Shown here: piece after piece, positions 25,634 through 34,595 of the stretch
How the letters are laid out: every line of letters starts with the position of its first letter
How positions within the stretch are numbered: position 1 is the stretch's first letter
DNA from: Azospirillum soli
Lineage (GTDB): Bacteria > Pseudomonadota > Alphaproteobacteria > Azospirillales > Azospirillaceae
Length of the DNA stretch: 64,000 bases
Assembly: GCF_017876165.1 (NCBI RefSeq)
Contig: NZ_JAGINQ010000004.1
Location: 248,001-312,000 of the forward strand
Direction of reading: 5' to 3'
Program-made: the position numbers and the translations under genes
Notes under the pieces: generated by a model
The model's input: only the letters and a program-made list of their open reading frames with translations
Database searches by the model: none
Told to the model about the DNA's origin: nothing

Positions 25634-25762
25634 ATGACGCACATACAATTGCAAACGTTGCGCCAGAAACTGTGGAAAAGTTTCAAAAACACGACTATAG
25701 AGTTGACCCCTTGGGCCGATCATCGGCCTAATGGAGGCCCACCCTTAGCAAAGGAAGAGTAG
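25634..25762 (+). promoter_or_regulatory. aroG leader region: possible 42-codon leader ORF and two competing hairpins
   Basis: An ATG at 25634 opens 42 codons with W14, F17 and W27, ending TAG at 25762, six bases before the aroG ATG. Within it, GGCCGA (25714-25719) pairs with TCGGCC (25723-25728), and TGGGCC (25712-25717) can instead pair with GGCCCA (25736-25741). Mutually exclusive stems before an aromatic-synthesis gene suggest attenuation. A TATAGA (25696) could be a -10, in which case the ORF would not be transcribed. Speculative. Confidence 0.3.
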
Positions 25763-25767
25763 GCGTC

Positions 25768-27159
25768 ATGGTCGAGCGTTGGTCCCCCGACAGCTGGAGG
25801 TCGAAGCCTGCGAAGCAGATGCCGACCTATCCGGACCCGTCCAAGGTCGAGGCGGTGGAGCAGCGTCTGTCCTCCTATCCGCCGCTCGTCTTCGCCGGTG
25901 AGGCGCGCCGGCTGAAGGAAAGCCTCGCCGCCGCCGCCTCCGGCAACGCCTTCCTCCTGCAGGGCGGCGACTGCGCCGAGAGCTTCGCGGAGTTCCACCC
26001 GAACAACATCCGCGACACCTTCCGCGTCCTGCTGCAGATGGCGGTCGTGCTGACCTTCGGCGCGTCCATCCCGGTGGTGAAGGTCGGCCGCATGGCCGGT
26101 CAGTTCGCCAAGCCGCGCTCCGCCGACACGGAGGAGATCGAGGGCATCGAGCTGCCGTCCTACCGTGGCGACATCATCAACGGCTTCGACTTCACCCCCG
26201 ACGCCCGCGTTCCGGATCCGGAGCGCATGATGCAGGCCTACACCCAGGCCGCCGCGACGCTGAACCTGCTGCGCGCCTTCTCCCAGGGCGGTTACGCCGA
26301 CCTGCACAAGGTTCACCAGTGGACGCTGGGCTTCGTGGAACGGTCGCCGGCCGGCGAGCATTTCCGCGAGATCGCCAACCGCCTGGACGAGACGCTGGCC
26401 TTCATGGCGGCCTGCGGCATCACCGCCCAGACCACCCCGCAGATCCGCGAGACCGAGTTCTTCACCAGCCACGAAGCGCTGCTGCTGCCGTTCGAGCAGG
26501 CGCTGACCCGCGTGGACAGCACCACCGGCGACTGGTACGACGTGTCGGCCCACATGCTGTGGATCGGCGACCGCACCCGCCAGTTGGACGGCGCGCACGT
26601 CGAATTCCTGCGCGGCGTGAAGAACCCGATCGGCCTGAAGTGCGGTCCGACGACCGACCCGGACGAGCTGATCCGCCTGATCGACGTCCTGAACCCGACC
26701 AACGAGGCCGGCCGCCTGACCTTGATCGTCCGCATGGGCGCCGACAAGGTCGCGGAAAAGTTCCCGCCCCTGCTCCGCAAGGTTCAGCGCGAGGGCCGCG
26801 TCGTGGTCTGGTCGTGCGATCCGATGCACGGCAACACCATCAAGGCGTCGAACGGCTACAAGACCCGTCCGGTGGACAAGGTCCTGGCGGAGGCGAAGAA
26901 CTTCTTCGCCGTCCATCAGGCCGAAGGCACCCACGCCGGCGGCGTCCATTTCGAGCTGACCGGCCAGGACGTGACGGAGTGCACCGGCGGCGCCCAGGCG
27001 ATCACCGATCACAAGCTGGCGCTGCGCTACCACACCGCCTGCGACCCGCGCCTGAACGCCAGCCAGTCGCTGGAGCTGGCCTTCCTCCTCGCCGAGGAGT
27101 TGAAGCGCGTCCGCCTCCAGCGCGACAGCGAACGCCGCGCCGCCGCCGCCGCGGAGTAA
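25768..27159 (+). CDS. aroG: 3-deoxy-7-phosphoheptulonate synthase, class II
   Basis: 463-residue class II (plant-type) DAHP synthase, first step of the shikimate pathway from PEP and erythrose 4-phosphate. Starts [20 protein letters not shown], then [25 protein letters not shown] and [10 protein letters not shown], all hallmarks. The metal Cys in GGDCAES and [10 protein letters not shown] are present. It stands alone, closed by a strong hairpin downstream. Confidence 0.97.
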   Translation: MVERWSPDSWRSKPAKQMPTYPDPSKVEAVEQRLSSYPPLVFAGEARRLKESLAAAASGNAFLLQGGDCAESFAEFHPNNIRDTFRVLLQMAVVLTFGASIPVVKVGRMAGQFAKPRSADTEEIEGIELPSYRGDIINGFDFTPDARVPDPERMMQAYTQAAATLNLLRAFSQGGYADLHKVHQWTLGFVERSPAGEHFREIANRLDETLAFMAACGITAQTTPQIRETEFFTSHEALLLPFEQALTRVDSTTGDWYDVSAHMLWIGDRTRQLDGAHVEFLRGVKNPIGLKCGPTTDPDELIRLIDVLNPTNEAGRLTLIVRMGADKVAEKFPPLLRKVQREGRVVVWSCDPMHGNTIKASNGYKTRPVDKVLAEAKNFFAVHQAEGTHAGGVHFELTGQDVTECTGGAQAITDHKLALRYHTACDPRLNASQSLELAFLLAEELKRVRLQRDSERRAAAAAE

Positions 27160-27174
27160 CCCTCTCCGCCGTTC

Positions 27175-27200
27175 CCTCTCCCGTCCCTGGACGGGAGAGG
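27175..27200 (+). terminator. Perfect hairpin after aroG
   Basis: CCTCTCCCGTCC pairs exactly with GGACGGGAGAGG around a two-base CT gap. It starts 15 bases after the aroG stop. There is no T-tract, so it may act as a REP-type RNA 3' end rather than a classic terminator. Confidence 0.6.
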
Positions 27201-27316
27201 CGGCAGGGAGAGAGTGTGACATTGCCGCACGCGTGCGAGAGTTTTCTTTCTCCAACACAATTATTTGGATATGCCTCCAGGATATTGATCGCTTTCACGA
27301 TCGTCCCGGAGGTCTC

Positions 27317-28549
27317 ATGAAGCGTACCGCGCGCATCGCCGCCGCTGGTGTCCTGATGGCCAGCGTTGCATCACCGGCCCTGGCTCAGAATTGCACCATC
27401 TCGGCCACCGGCAAGTCCTACACCCTGTCGGCGCTGACCCAGCCGAACCAGCCCTTTTCACTGGACGACGGTTACTTCCTGCAGGTGTCCGCCGACGGTG
27501 GGCGTCTGTTCGCGGACGTGATGCTCGACACCGGCTCGAACGTTCTGGTCATTCCCCATTACGCCGTCGCCGGATTTCCCAGCGATCCGGACAACGACAC
27601 CTCGGGCTTCGTGATTTCCGCCAAGTCCCAGTACGTTTACGGCAGCAGCGGAAACGGCTACCTGGGCTACATGGTCAGGACGACCGTGCAGTTGAAGGAC
27701 CGGCTGGGAACCACGGTGAACAGTTCCCCGGTGGAACTGTACGCCGCCGTCGAGAAATGCTCGTTCGTGAAGGGCAGCAACAACACCGAGTCGCCCACCA
27801 ACTGCGAGGCGCTGGTTCAGCCGGCTCCCGGCAAGGTCGGCGGTCCCGGCATGATGGGCATCGGCTTCCAGACGCCTCCGGCAAGCGTGACGCTCAAGAC
27901 CGGCAAGCTGCCGACGCTGACCAACGTGTTCCAGCAGATTCCCGGCATCGAGACGCAGGGCTGGATCTTTCAGGGCGATCAGGTCGTCGTCGGCCTGAAC
28001 CAGCAGGTGACGCGGAAATTCTCCGCCTGGGCTCCGCTGTTGCAGACCACGCAGGACGGCACGCCGGCGATGAGCGCCGAAGGCTGCTTCCAGGTGACCC
28101 CGCCGGGCGGCGGCACCCCGACCGCGGCGCAGTGCGGCACCATGCTGCTCGACACCGGCATGTCCGCCATGAACGTGTGGGTCAACGACAAGGACTACCC
28201 ATCGGTCTGCCCGGCGGCACCGACCGGCACCGGCGCGGGGACCAATGTCGGGTTCCACGGGGCGCCATTCCCGGAGGGCGCGCAAATCACCATCACGTCG
28301 CCGTGGCAGAATGGGACGCCGCCGACTCCCATCGTCAATTACACCTTCAAGGCTCCTCCGCCCCCGCCGCCGCCCTCCGCCCAGGGGACCGGCACGAAGC
28401 AGCCGCTGCTGCCGGCCGGCACGCCGTCGGCGACGATGTGCAGCCCGACGTCCGTCCAGTCGCACTCGAACATCGGCCGGATGCCGCTGGCGCTCTACAG
28501 CTTTGCCCGCAACCAGACCTGCGGCACATACTCCTACGCCGCGAATTGA
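27317..28549 (+). CDS. Secreted pepsin-like aspartic protease
   Basis: 410 residues with a Sec signal peptide ending ALAQ (about residue 24). Two catalytic-type motifs occur: MLDTGSN at 71-75 and LLDTGMS at 279-283, spaced as in bilobal pepsin. A flap-like YVYGSSGNG stretch (107-114) and MMGIGF (179-184) match other pepsin landmarks. Six or more Cys suggest disulfides, and a poly-Pro run sits near 347-353. The ATG at 27317 follows a clear GGAGG site. Pepsin-type A1 enzymes are rare in bacteria. The second motif has Met where Thr or Ser usually follows DTG, so activity is likely but not certain. Confidence 0.7.
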   Translation: MKRTARIAAAGVLMASVASPALAQNCTISATGKSYTLSALTQPNQPFSLDDGYFLQVSADGGRLFADVMLDTGSNVLVIPHYAVAGFPSDPDNDTSGFVISAKSQYVYGSSGNGYLGYMVRTTVQLKDRLGTTVNSSPVELYAAVEKCSFVKGSNNTESPTNCEALVQPAPGKVGGPGMMGIGFQTPPASVTLKTGKLPTLTNVFQQIPGIETQGWIFQGDQVVVGLNQQVTRKFSAWAPLLQTTQDGTPAMSAEGCFQVTPPGGGTPTAAQCGTMLLDTGMSAMNVWVNDKDYPSVCPAAPTGTGAGTNVGFHGAPFPEGAQITITSPWQNGTPPTPIVNYTFKAPPPPPPPSAQGTGTKQPLLPAGTPSATMCSPTSVQSHSNIGRMPLALYSFARNQTCGTYSYAAN

Positions 28550-28601
28550 GTTCCGGACATGGTTGGGAGCGTCCGGACGGGCGCTCCGCAACCTTGCCAC
28601 A

Positions 28602-29063
28602 TCACCGAACGACCATCCGGTCCAGCAGCACGTCGCGGACGCGCACCGGGCGGATTTCGCGGTCCACCACCGACGCGATGGTCTCCTTCATCAGCTTGGC
28701 CCCTTCGGCCCCGCTGAGCTGGCCCGGCTCGATCTGGCGCAGCCGGTCGGAGATCTGGTCGGCGATGCGCGGGACGTACGGATCGGCGACCTTGTTGTCC
28801 ACATTCGGGTCGATTTCCAGCAGCACGCGGACGTCCACGATGCGCGCGTCCCCACCGCCCAGCGTGAAGGTCATGGTCGGCAGGGCCGCGTAGTTCTTCT
28901 TCGGCCCCATGCGGTCGCTGGCGTCGGGCTGGCGCGCGGACGACTTGATGGCCGCCACACCGCCGGCCCCCGCCGCCGCGAGGAGCACCAGCGCCACCGC
29001 AATGACCAGCGGTGTCAGGGAAACCGTTTCCCCATTCTCGCCGCGCCGGACAAACCGCACCAC
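28602..29063 (-). CDS. FliL-like protein (copy 2)
   Basis: About 153 residues: short basic N-terminus, one membrane helix (LVIAVALVLLAAAGAGGVAAI), and a periplasmic FliL domain (LPTMTFTLGGGDARIVDVRVLLEIDP ... VRDVLLDRMVVR). The best start is a GTG at 29063, with GGAAAGG ahead; a TTG 11 codons upstream is the alternative. It is clearly paralogous to the protein at 21063, and again no flagellar genes adjoin. Confidence 0.7.
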   Translation of the reverse strand: MVRFVRRGENGETVSLTPLVIAVALVLLAAAGAGGVAAIKSSARQPDASDRMGPKKNYAALPTMTFTLGGGDARIVDVRVLLEIDPNVDNKVADPYVPRIADQISDRLRQIEPGQLSGAEGAKLMKETIASVVDREIRPVRVRDVLLDRMVVR

Positions 29064-29177
29064 GCCGCCTTTCCACCCCAAGCGGGGCTGTGGCAATAAT
29101 CGGACAAGCGAGTGTATGGAAGAACGTGGGGCCGGTCAAATCGCCGCACGCGACCGGCCCCACTTTCCCGCGCGAAA

Positions 29178-30671
29178 TCAGCGACCGACGCCGCCCATGC
29201 ACAAGTATTTGATCTCCAGATAGTCCTCGATGCCGTATTTGGAGCCCTCGCGGCCGATGCCGCTTTCCTTCACGCCGCCGAACGGCGCCACTTCGGTGGA
29301 GATGATGCCCTCGTTGATGCCGACGATGCCGTATTCCAGCCCCTCGGCCACACGCCACACCCGGCCGATGTCGCGGCTGTAGAAATAGGCGGCCAGCCCG
29401 AATTCGGTGTCGTTGGCCATGCGCACCGCCTCGTCCTCATTGTCGAAGCGGAAAAGCGGGGCGACCGGGCCGAAGGTCTCCTCCCGCGCCACCTTCATGG
29501 CCGGGGTCACGTCGGCGAGGATCGTCGGTTCGAAGAAGCTGCCGCCCAACGAATGCCGCTTGCCGCCGGTCACCACGCGGGCGCCCTTGTCCAGCGCGTC
29601 GCGGATGTGGTCCTCCACCTTCTCCACCGCCGCCATGTCGATCAGCGGCCCCTGCTGCGCGCCCTCGGTCGTCAGGCCCGGCCCGACCTTCAGCGCCTTC
29701 ACCGCCTCGGCCAGCTTGGCCGCGAAGGCGTCGTAGACGCCGGACTGGACCAGGATGCGGTTGGCGCACACGCAGGTCTGGCCGGTGTTGCGGTACTTGG
29801 ACGCCATGGCGCCCTTCACCGCCTCGTCCAGATCGGCGTCGTCGAACACGAGGAAGGGCGCGTTGCCGCCCAGCTCCAGCGAGATCTTCTTCACCGTGCC
29901 GGCGCACTGGGCCATCAGCTCCTTGCCGATCTCCGTCGATCCGGTGAAGGACAGCTTGCGCACGATGGGGTTGCCGGTCATCTCGTCGCCGATGGCGCGG
30001 GCCGACCCGGTGACGACGCTCAACACCCCCGCCGGCAGTCCCGCCCGTTCCGCCAGCACCGCCATGGCGAGCGCGGTCAGCGGCGTCGCCGTCGCCGGCT
30101 TGATGACCATCGGGCAACCGGCGGCCAGCGCCGGCCCGGCCTTGCGCGTGATCATCGCGGCCGGGAAATTCCAGGGCGTGATCGCAGCGGTGACGCCAAT
30201 CGGCTCCTTGGTGACGACGATGCGGCGGCCTTCCAGATGCTGCGGGATGGTGTCGCCGTAGACGCGCTTGCCCTCCTCCGCGAACCATTCGATGAAGGAG
30301 GCGGCGTAGGCCACCTCGCCCCGCGCCTCGGCCAGCGGCTTGCCCTGCTCCGCCGTCATGATGCGGGCGATGTCCTCCTGCGCGGCCATCATCAACTCGA
30401 ACCAGCGGCGCAGCACGGCGGCGCGCTCCTTGGCGGTCTTCGCGCGCCACGCCGGCCAGGCGCGGTTGGCGGCTTCGATGGCGCGGCGCGTCTCGTCGGC
30501 GCCCATCATCGGCACCGCGCCCAGGACGGTGCCGTCGGCAGGGTTGGTGACCTCCACCGTCTTGCCGCTGTCGGCATCGACCCAGCGCCCGTCGATAAAG
30601 CACTGGAAACGCAGCAGTTCGGCGTCCTTCAGTCCAAGCCGGGCGGCGGTGTCCACGGAATCGTACGGCAT
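29178..30671 (-). CDS. gabD: NAD(P)-dependent succinate-semialdehyde dehydrogenase
   Basis: 497-residue aldehyde dehydrogenase. ITPWNFPAAMITRKAGPALAAGC, SFTGSTEIGKELM, ELGGNAPFLVFDDADLD and the catalytic Cys in NTGQTCVCANR all match the GabD subgroup. It oxidises succinate semialdehyde, often in GABA catabolism; other short semialdehydes (glutarate) are possible. Strong GGAAGGAAGG site ahead of the ATG. No gabT neighbour is seen. Confidence 0.88.
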   Translation of the reverse strand: MPYDSVDTAARLGLKDAELLRFQCFIDGRWVDADSGKTVEVTNPADGTVLGAVPMMGADETRRAIEAANRAWPAWRAKTAKERAAVLRRWFELMMAAQEDIARIMTAEQGKPLAEARGEVAYAASFIEWFAEEGKRVYGDTIPQHLEGRRIVVTKEPIGVTAAITPWNFPAAMITRKAGPALAAGCPMVIKPATATPLTALAMAVLAERAGLPAGVLSVVTGSARAIGDEMTGNPIVRKLSFTGSTEIGKELMAQCAGTVKKISLELGGNAPFLVFDDADLDEAVKGAMASKYRNTGQTCVCANRILVQSGVYDAFAAKLAEAVKALKVGPGLTTEGAQQGPLIDMAAVEKVEDHIRDALDKGARVVTGGKRHSLGGSFFEPTILADVTPAMKVAREETFGPVAPLFRFDNEDEAVRMANDTEFGLAAYFYSRDIGRVWRVAEGLEYGIVGINEGIISTEVAPFGGVKESGIGREGSKYGIEDYLEIKYLCMGGVGR

Positions 30672-30894
30672 CGTGCCTTCCTTCCCTCAATGTTTGTTTA
30701 GGAAGGAGTATAGGGCGCTTCGTCGCGGCTGCGACCGCCGGGATGCAGTGCGGCATTTCTTCGCTGGTTCAAGGCACTTTGCCCTGGACTTGCCGCCGCC
30801 GCATTCGGCAGCATGCACCCCCAGCGAATGCACCGCCCAAAGCCTGAGCGGCGGACGAATAATGCACGCAGAGCGTGCTGAGGGGATGGAGAGC

Positions 30895-32517
30895 ATGGAA
30901 AGCGGCAACGGCGGCCTGCCGGCGACAGCCGAGCGGCACCGGGCAATTCGCGACGCCATCTTTGCGGGCGCCACGCACCTCATCGTCGCGACGGACGAGC
31001 ACGGCATCATCGTGGACATCAACCCGGCCGCCGAACGGCAGCTGGGCTATTCGCGCGACGAGCTGATCGGCCGCGCCACGCCCGCGACTTTCCATGATCC
31101 CCGAGAGATCGCCGACGAGGCCGAACGCCTGTCCCGCGAGCTGGGCGTTTCCGTCGAACCCGGATTCGAGGTCTTCGTCGCCAAGGCCCGGCGCGGCCTG
31201 CGTTCGGAGCGCGAGTGGATCTACGTCCGCAAGGACGGGTCGCGGTTCGCCGTTCTTCTCGCCATCTCACCCCTGCACAACGAGGCGGGGGAGCTGATCG
31301 GATTCGTCGGCATTTCCACCGACCTGACCGACCGCAAGGCGCACGAACGCGCTGCCGTGGAAATGCGCGCCGAAATCCTGGCCCGCAAGGAGGCGGAGCG
31401 CGCCAGCCTCGCCAAGTCCAAGTTCCTGGCCGCCGCCAGCCACGACCTGCGCCAGCCGCTGCAATCGGCCCTGCTGTTCGCCGCCGCCCTCGGCCCCCAC
31501 GTCGCGGGCGAGCGCGGGCGGACCATGGTCGCCAATCTGGAAAAGAGCCTGGACGGCCTGCGCTCCCTGCTCGACCAGCTGCTCGACATCTCCAAGCTCG
31601 ACGCGGGCGCCGTTCAGCCGCGCCTGTCGGACTTCCCCGTGTCCAACCTGCTGGACGAGTTGAACGCCACCTACGCCCCGCGTGCCGCCGCCAAGGGGCT
31701 GGCGTGGACGCTCGCCCCCTGCGCCGTCGCGGTGCGCAGCGATCAGGGGCTGCTGGGCCGAATCCTGCGCAACCTGATCGAGAACGCGCTGGCCTACACG
31801 CTGGACGGCGGCATCGAGATGGAGTGCAGGGCCGACTCCGAAGCGCTGACCATCACCGTACGCGACAGCGGCATCGGCATCCCGGAAGAAAAGCTGGAAG
31901 ACATCTTTCTGGAGTTCACCCAGCTTTCCAACCCGGAACGCGACCGCAACCTGGGCATCGGCCTGGGCCTCGCCATCGTGCGGCGCCTGTCGCGCCTGCT
32001 GGGGCATCCGGTGGAGGTTCGCTCGCGCTTCGGCGTCGGGTCCGAATTCTCGGTCATCGTTCCCCTCGCCGCCGCCCAGCCGCTGCCGGAGCCTGCCGTT
32101 GTCGGCGCGAACCCGTCCGACGGCGACGGCCAGCTGGTGATGGTGTTGGACGACGATTCGCTGGTCCGCGCCGGGCTGGTCGCCATGATCCGGCAGTGGG
32201 GCTACGCGACGCTGGACGCCGGGTCATGGGAGGAGGCGGACCAGCAGCTGCGCGCCTCGCCGCGCCCGCCGGACGCGGTCATTGCCGACTACCGCCTGCG
32301 CAACGAGATCACCGGGGTCGCTGTCTTGCGCGCCATCCAGGACCTGTACGACGGCCCGGTGCGCAGCATCCTGCTGACCGGCGAGACCGGCTCCGCCCCC
32401 TTGTTGGAGGCGAAGGCCTTCGGCTGCTCCGTGCTGCACAAGCCGGTGTCGCCCGCCCTGCTGCGCGAAGCCCTGTCGGGATTGCTGCCGTCCGGACTGC
32501 TTTCCAAGGAAGGGTGA
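30895..32517 (+). CDS. PAS-domain hybrid histidine kinase / response regulator
   Basis: 540 residues: PAS domain with PAC (about 20-160), short coiled coil, HisKA with SHDLRQPLQ (H-box), HATPase (N box LRNLIENALAYT, G boxes DSGIGIP and GIGLGLAIV), then a receiver (MVLDDDSLVRAGL; Asp in VIADYRL). No membrane segments are visible, so it is soluble. A start at 30895 has AGGGG at nine bases; ATGs at 30886 and 30862 are alternatives. The signal and targets are unknown. Its stop is four bases from the convergent panC stop. Confidence 0.88.
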   Translation: MESGNGGLPATAERHRAIRDAIFAGATHLIVATDEHGIIVDINPAAERQLGYSRDELIGRATPATFHDPREIADEAERLSRELGVSVEPGFEVFVAKARRGLRSEREWIYVRKDGSRFAVLLAISPLHNEAGELIGFVGISTDLTDRKAHERAAVEMRAEILARKEAERASLAKSKFLAAASHDLRQPLQSALLFAAALGPHVAGERGRTMVANLEKSLDGLRSLLDQLLDISKLDAGAVQPRLSDFPVSNLLDELNATYAPRAAAKGLAWTLAPCAVAVRSDQGLLGRILRNLIENALAYTLDGGIEMECRADSEALTITVRDSGIGIPEEKLEDIFLEFTQLSNPERDRNLGIGLGLAIVRRLSRLLGHPVEVRSRFGVGSEFSVIVPLAAAQPLPEPAVVGANPSDGDGQLVMVLDDDSLVRAGLVAMIRQWGYATLDAGSWEEADQQLRASPRPPDAVIADYRLRNEITGVAVLRAIQDLYDGPVRSILLTGETGSAPLLEAKAFGCSVLHKPVSPALLREALSGLLPSGLLSKEG

Positions 32518-32521
32518 GGGC

Positions 32522-33415
32522 TTATTCCGCCGGGACAGGCCCCACCGCGACCGGCACATTGTCGATCAGCCGCGCCTTGCCCATCCAGGCGGCGGCGAGC
32601 AGGCGCGCCGGGCGCTCCACGCGGCGGACCGGCTCCAGCGTCTCGGCGTCGCGCAGTTCCACATAGTCGATGGTGCCGAAGCCGGCGGCGGTGATGCGCG
32701 CCTTGGCCGCCTCCAGGATCGCGCCGGCATCCACGCCAGCGGACAGCGCCGTCGCCGCCTCGACCAGCGCGCGGTTCAACTCCGGCGCGCGGGCGCGCTC
32801 ATCGGCGGACAGGTAGGCGTTGCGCGAGGACAGGGCCAGCCCATCGGCCTCGCGCACGGTCGGCAGCCCTTCCACCCGCACGGGGATGTCAAGGTCGCGG
32901 GTGAAGCGGCGGATCACCATCAGCTGCTGGTAATCCTTTTCGCCGAACACCGCCACATCGGGCAGCGCCTGGAGGAACAGCTTGGTGACGACCAGAGCCA
33001 CGCCGCCGAACATCTGCGGGCGGAAGGTGCCGCACAGCCCCTCCGCCGGGCCGCCGACCGCCATGGAGGTGGCGAAGCCCTCCGGATACATCTCCCGCAC
33101 CGTGGGGGCGTAAAGCAGATTGCAGCCGGCCGAGACCAGCTTCGCGGCATCCCCCGCCTCGTCGCGCGGATAGCGGTCGAAATCCTCGTGAGGCGCGAAC
33201 TGGGTGGGGTTCACGAACACACTGGCGACCACGCGGCTGGCCAGTTCGCGGGCGCGGCGCACCAGCGCCAGATGCCCGTCGTGCAGGGCGCCCATGGTCG
33301 GGACCAGCGCGACCGTCTCGCCCTTCTGGCGCCACGCGGCCACCTGGGCGCGGAGGTCGTCCACCGTTCGCACGGTTTGCAGGGCGGAGGTCTGAGCAAA
33401 AGCCAGGGTGGTCAT
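32522..33415 (-). CDS. panC: Pantothenate synthetase (pantoate--beta-alanine ligase)
   Basis: 297-residue ligase making pantothenate for CoA. The VPTMGALHDGH motif (HIGH-like), FVNPTQFAPHEDFDRYPR and LSSRNAYLSADER are diagnostic. The ATG at 33415 is chosen over a GTG five codons upstream. panB is not next to it. It is convergent with the hybrid kinase. Confidence 0.95.
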   Translation of the reverse strand: MTTLAFAQTSALQTVRTVDDLRAQVAAWRQKGETVALVPTMGALHDGHLALVRRARELASRVVASVFVNPTQFAPHEDFDRYPRDEAGDAAKLVSAGCNLLYAPTVREMYPEGFATSMAVGGPAEGLCGTFRPQMFGGVALVVTKLFLQALPDVAVFGEKDYQQLMVIRRFTRDLDIPVRVEGLPTVREADGLALSSRNAYLSADERARAPELNRALVEAATALSAGVDAGAILEAAKARITAAGFGTIDYVELRDAETLEPVRRVERPARLLAAAWMGKARLIDNVPVAVGPVPAE

Positions 33416-33600
33416 GGAACGGGTCCCCACGCGAGCGTCGAAAACGGCGCTGGGATAAACCGCCGGACCGCCCCCTGTCCAGTCACACTGTTAAAGCCGC
33501 CCTCTGTTTTCGAGCAACTTTTTGATTCGGCCAACCTGACGAGGCCAACCGGATTCGGTGGGCAGAAGGGGCTGACGCCCCCCCCTGCCCGATCCGAACG

Positions 33601-33765
33601 TCAGCGCTTCAGAGTGATGGCGACCAGATAGGTCAGGTTGATCCACGCGCCGAGCGTGGCCAGCAGCACCAGCGTGGACGGCGACAGGACCACCGAACCG
33701 AGGATGACGACGAGGGCCACGACCAGCAGGCCGAGGGCGAGAAGGGTCACGCGCGTATCTTCCAT
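33601..33765 (-). CDS. 54-residue membrane protein behind an FNR-type box
   Basis: A short unannotated-size ORF: MEDTRVTLLALGLLVV, then two hydrophobic segments separated by SPSTL, and a basic KR end. A GGAAGAG site lies at correct spacing before the ATG. Two helices with a tight turn are likely. An FNR/FixK-like box lies about 74 bases upstream. I do not recognise the family. Coding is supported by start signals and membrane-like composition, not by homology. Confidence 0.6.
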   Translation of the reverse strand: MEDTRVTLLALGLLVVALVVILGSVVLSPSTLVLLATLGAWINLTYLVAITLKR

Positions 33766-33832
33766 TTCACTCTTCCAGCTGAGAGGTCGACTCTAAGAGC
33801 GCACAGCTAGACGAAAACCCCACTCCCTGTAG

Positions 33833-33846
33833 CTGATCTGAATCAA
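33833..33846 (-). promoter_or_regulatory. FNR/FixK-type box upstream of the 54-residue membrane protein
   Basis: CTGATCTGAATCAA is one mismatch from TTGAT-N4-ATCAA. Centred about 74 bases before the ATG at 33765, it would sit at -41.5 if transcription began near 33798. Suggests oxygen-dependent control. Confidence 0.5.
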
Positions 33847-33890
33847 AAATCGGCCCGTTCGCCTCAAAAAGACACGCACCACCGGAAACA

Positions 33891-33922
33891 CAAAAGGCCG
33901 GAGCGTCGGCTCCGGCCTTTTG
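33891..33922 (-). terminator. Intrinsic terminator of tRNA-Val copy 1
   Basis: CAAAAGGCCGGAGC pairs perfectly with GCTCCGGCCTTTTG around GTCG. On the minus strand it lies just after the tRNA and its stem ends in TTTTG, a good terminator. Confidence 0.85.
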
Positions 33923-33931
33923 AAATTGGGA

Positions 33932-34006
33932 TGGTGGGCGCAGTAGGGATTGAACCTACGACCCCACCCGTGTGAAGGGTGTGCTCTCCCGCTGAGCTAT
34001 GCGCCC
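33932..34006 (-). tRNA. tRNA-Val (anticodon CAC), copy 1
   Basis: 75 bases with a full cloverleaf: acceptor GGGCGCA/TGCGCCC, D-arm GCTC-AGAGC, anticodon stem CACCC/GGGTG with loop TTCACAC (anticodon CAC), T-arm GTAGG-TTCAATC-CCTAC, and encoded ACCA at the 3' end. It reads GTG valine codons. An identical gene is at 37888. Confidence 0.97.
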
Positions 34007-34181
34007 ATCCCAGGAAACTCAGCCAACGGATCGACCGTCCGGCGGGGGCGCACCCTAACAGCACTGCCGCGGCGAATGCAAGCCCCAGGATAATCGGTTG
34101 ACACCGGTCCGTAAGCGCACCCACATGAAGGCGATCGTTCAGAGGGCCGGGGCATACCCGTCGTCCGCAACAACGGCAGAC

Positions 34182-34517
34182 ATGAAGCGGTTGGGCCACA
34201 TCTTCGCCACACTGGCGTTCGCCTTCGCGCTCCTGATGGGCATGGCGGGCGGAGCCATGGCGCATGCGGAGGCCCATCCCGGCGCCATGGACCACCATGG
34301 CACCCAGCATGCGCCCTCGGCCCCAACGCACGGCGCTTCGCATAAGGCCGCACTGGTCATCGTAGCCCCCTGCTGCCCTGCCGCCGAAGCTCCGGCGCAA
34401 CACGGCGCCTCGATCCCGGAGAGGGTGGTCGAAGCGTCCTGGCACCCGCGCCCCAGCAACGCGCCCAACGCCCGGGACATCACCCCGGACACGCCTCCTC
34501 CGAAGTCCAGCCTCTGA
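34182..34517 (+). CDS. Small secreted His-rich protein upstream of the oxidase genes
   Basis: About 111 residues: signal peptide (FATLAFAFALLMGMAGGAMA), then a His-rich mature part (AHAEAHPGAMDHHGTQH) and a PCCP pair. Metal binding, perhaps copper for CuA, is plausible. An upstream ATG at 34125 is possible. No family recognised. It precedes the CuA-subunit gene by 78 bases and probably belongs to the same unit. Confidence 0.55.
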   Translation: MKRLGHIFATLAFAFALLMGMAGGAMAHAEAHPGAMDHHGTQHAPSAPTHGASHKAALVIVAPCCPAAEAPAQHGASIPERVVEASWHPRPSNAPNARDITPDTPPPKSSL

Positions 34518-34595
34518 CCCGCTGAGCGCTCCGACGCATGCCGCCATCCGGCGATGCGCGAGCGATTCCCATCACGCGATCAGAGGACTTCCATC

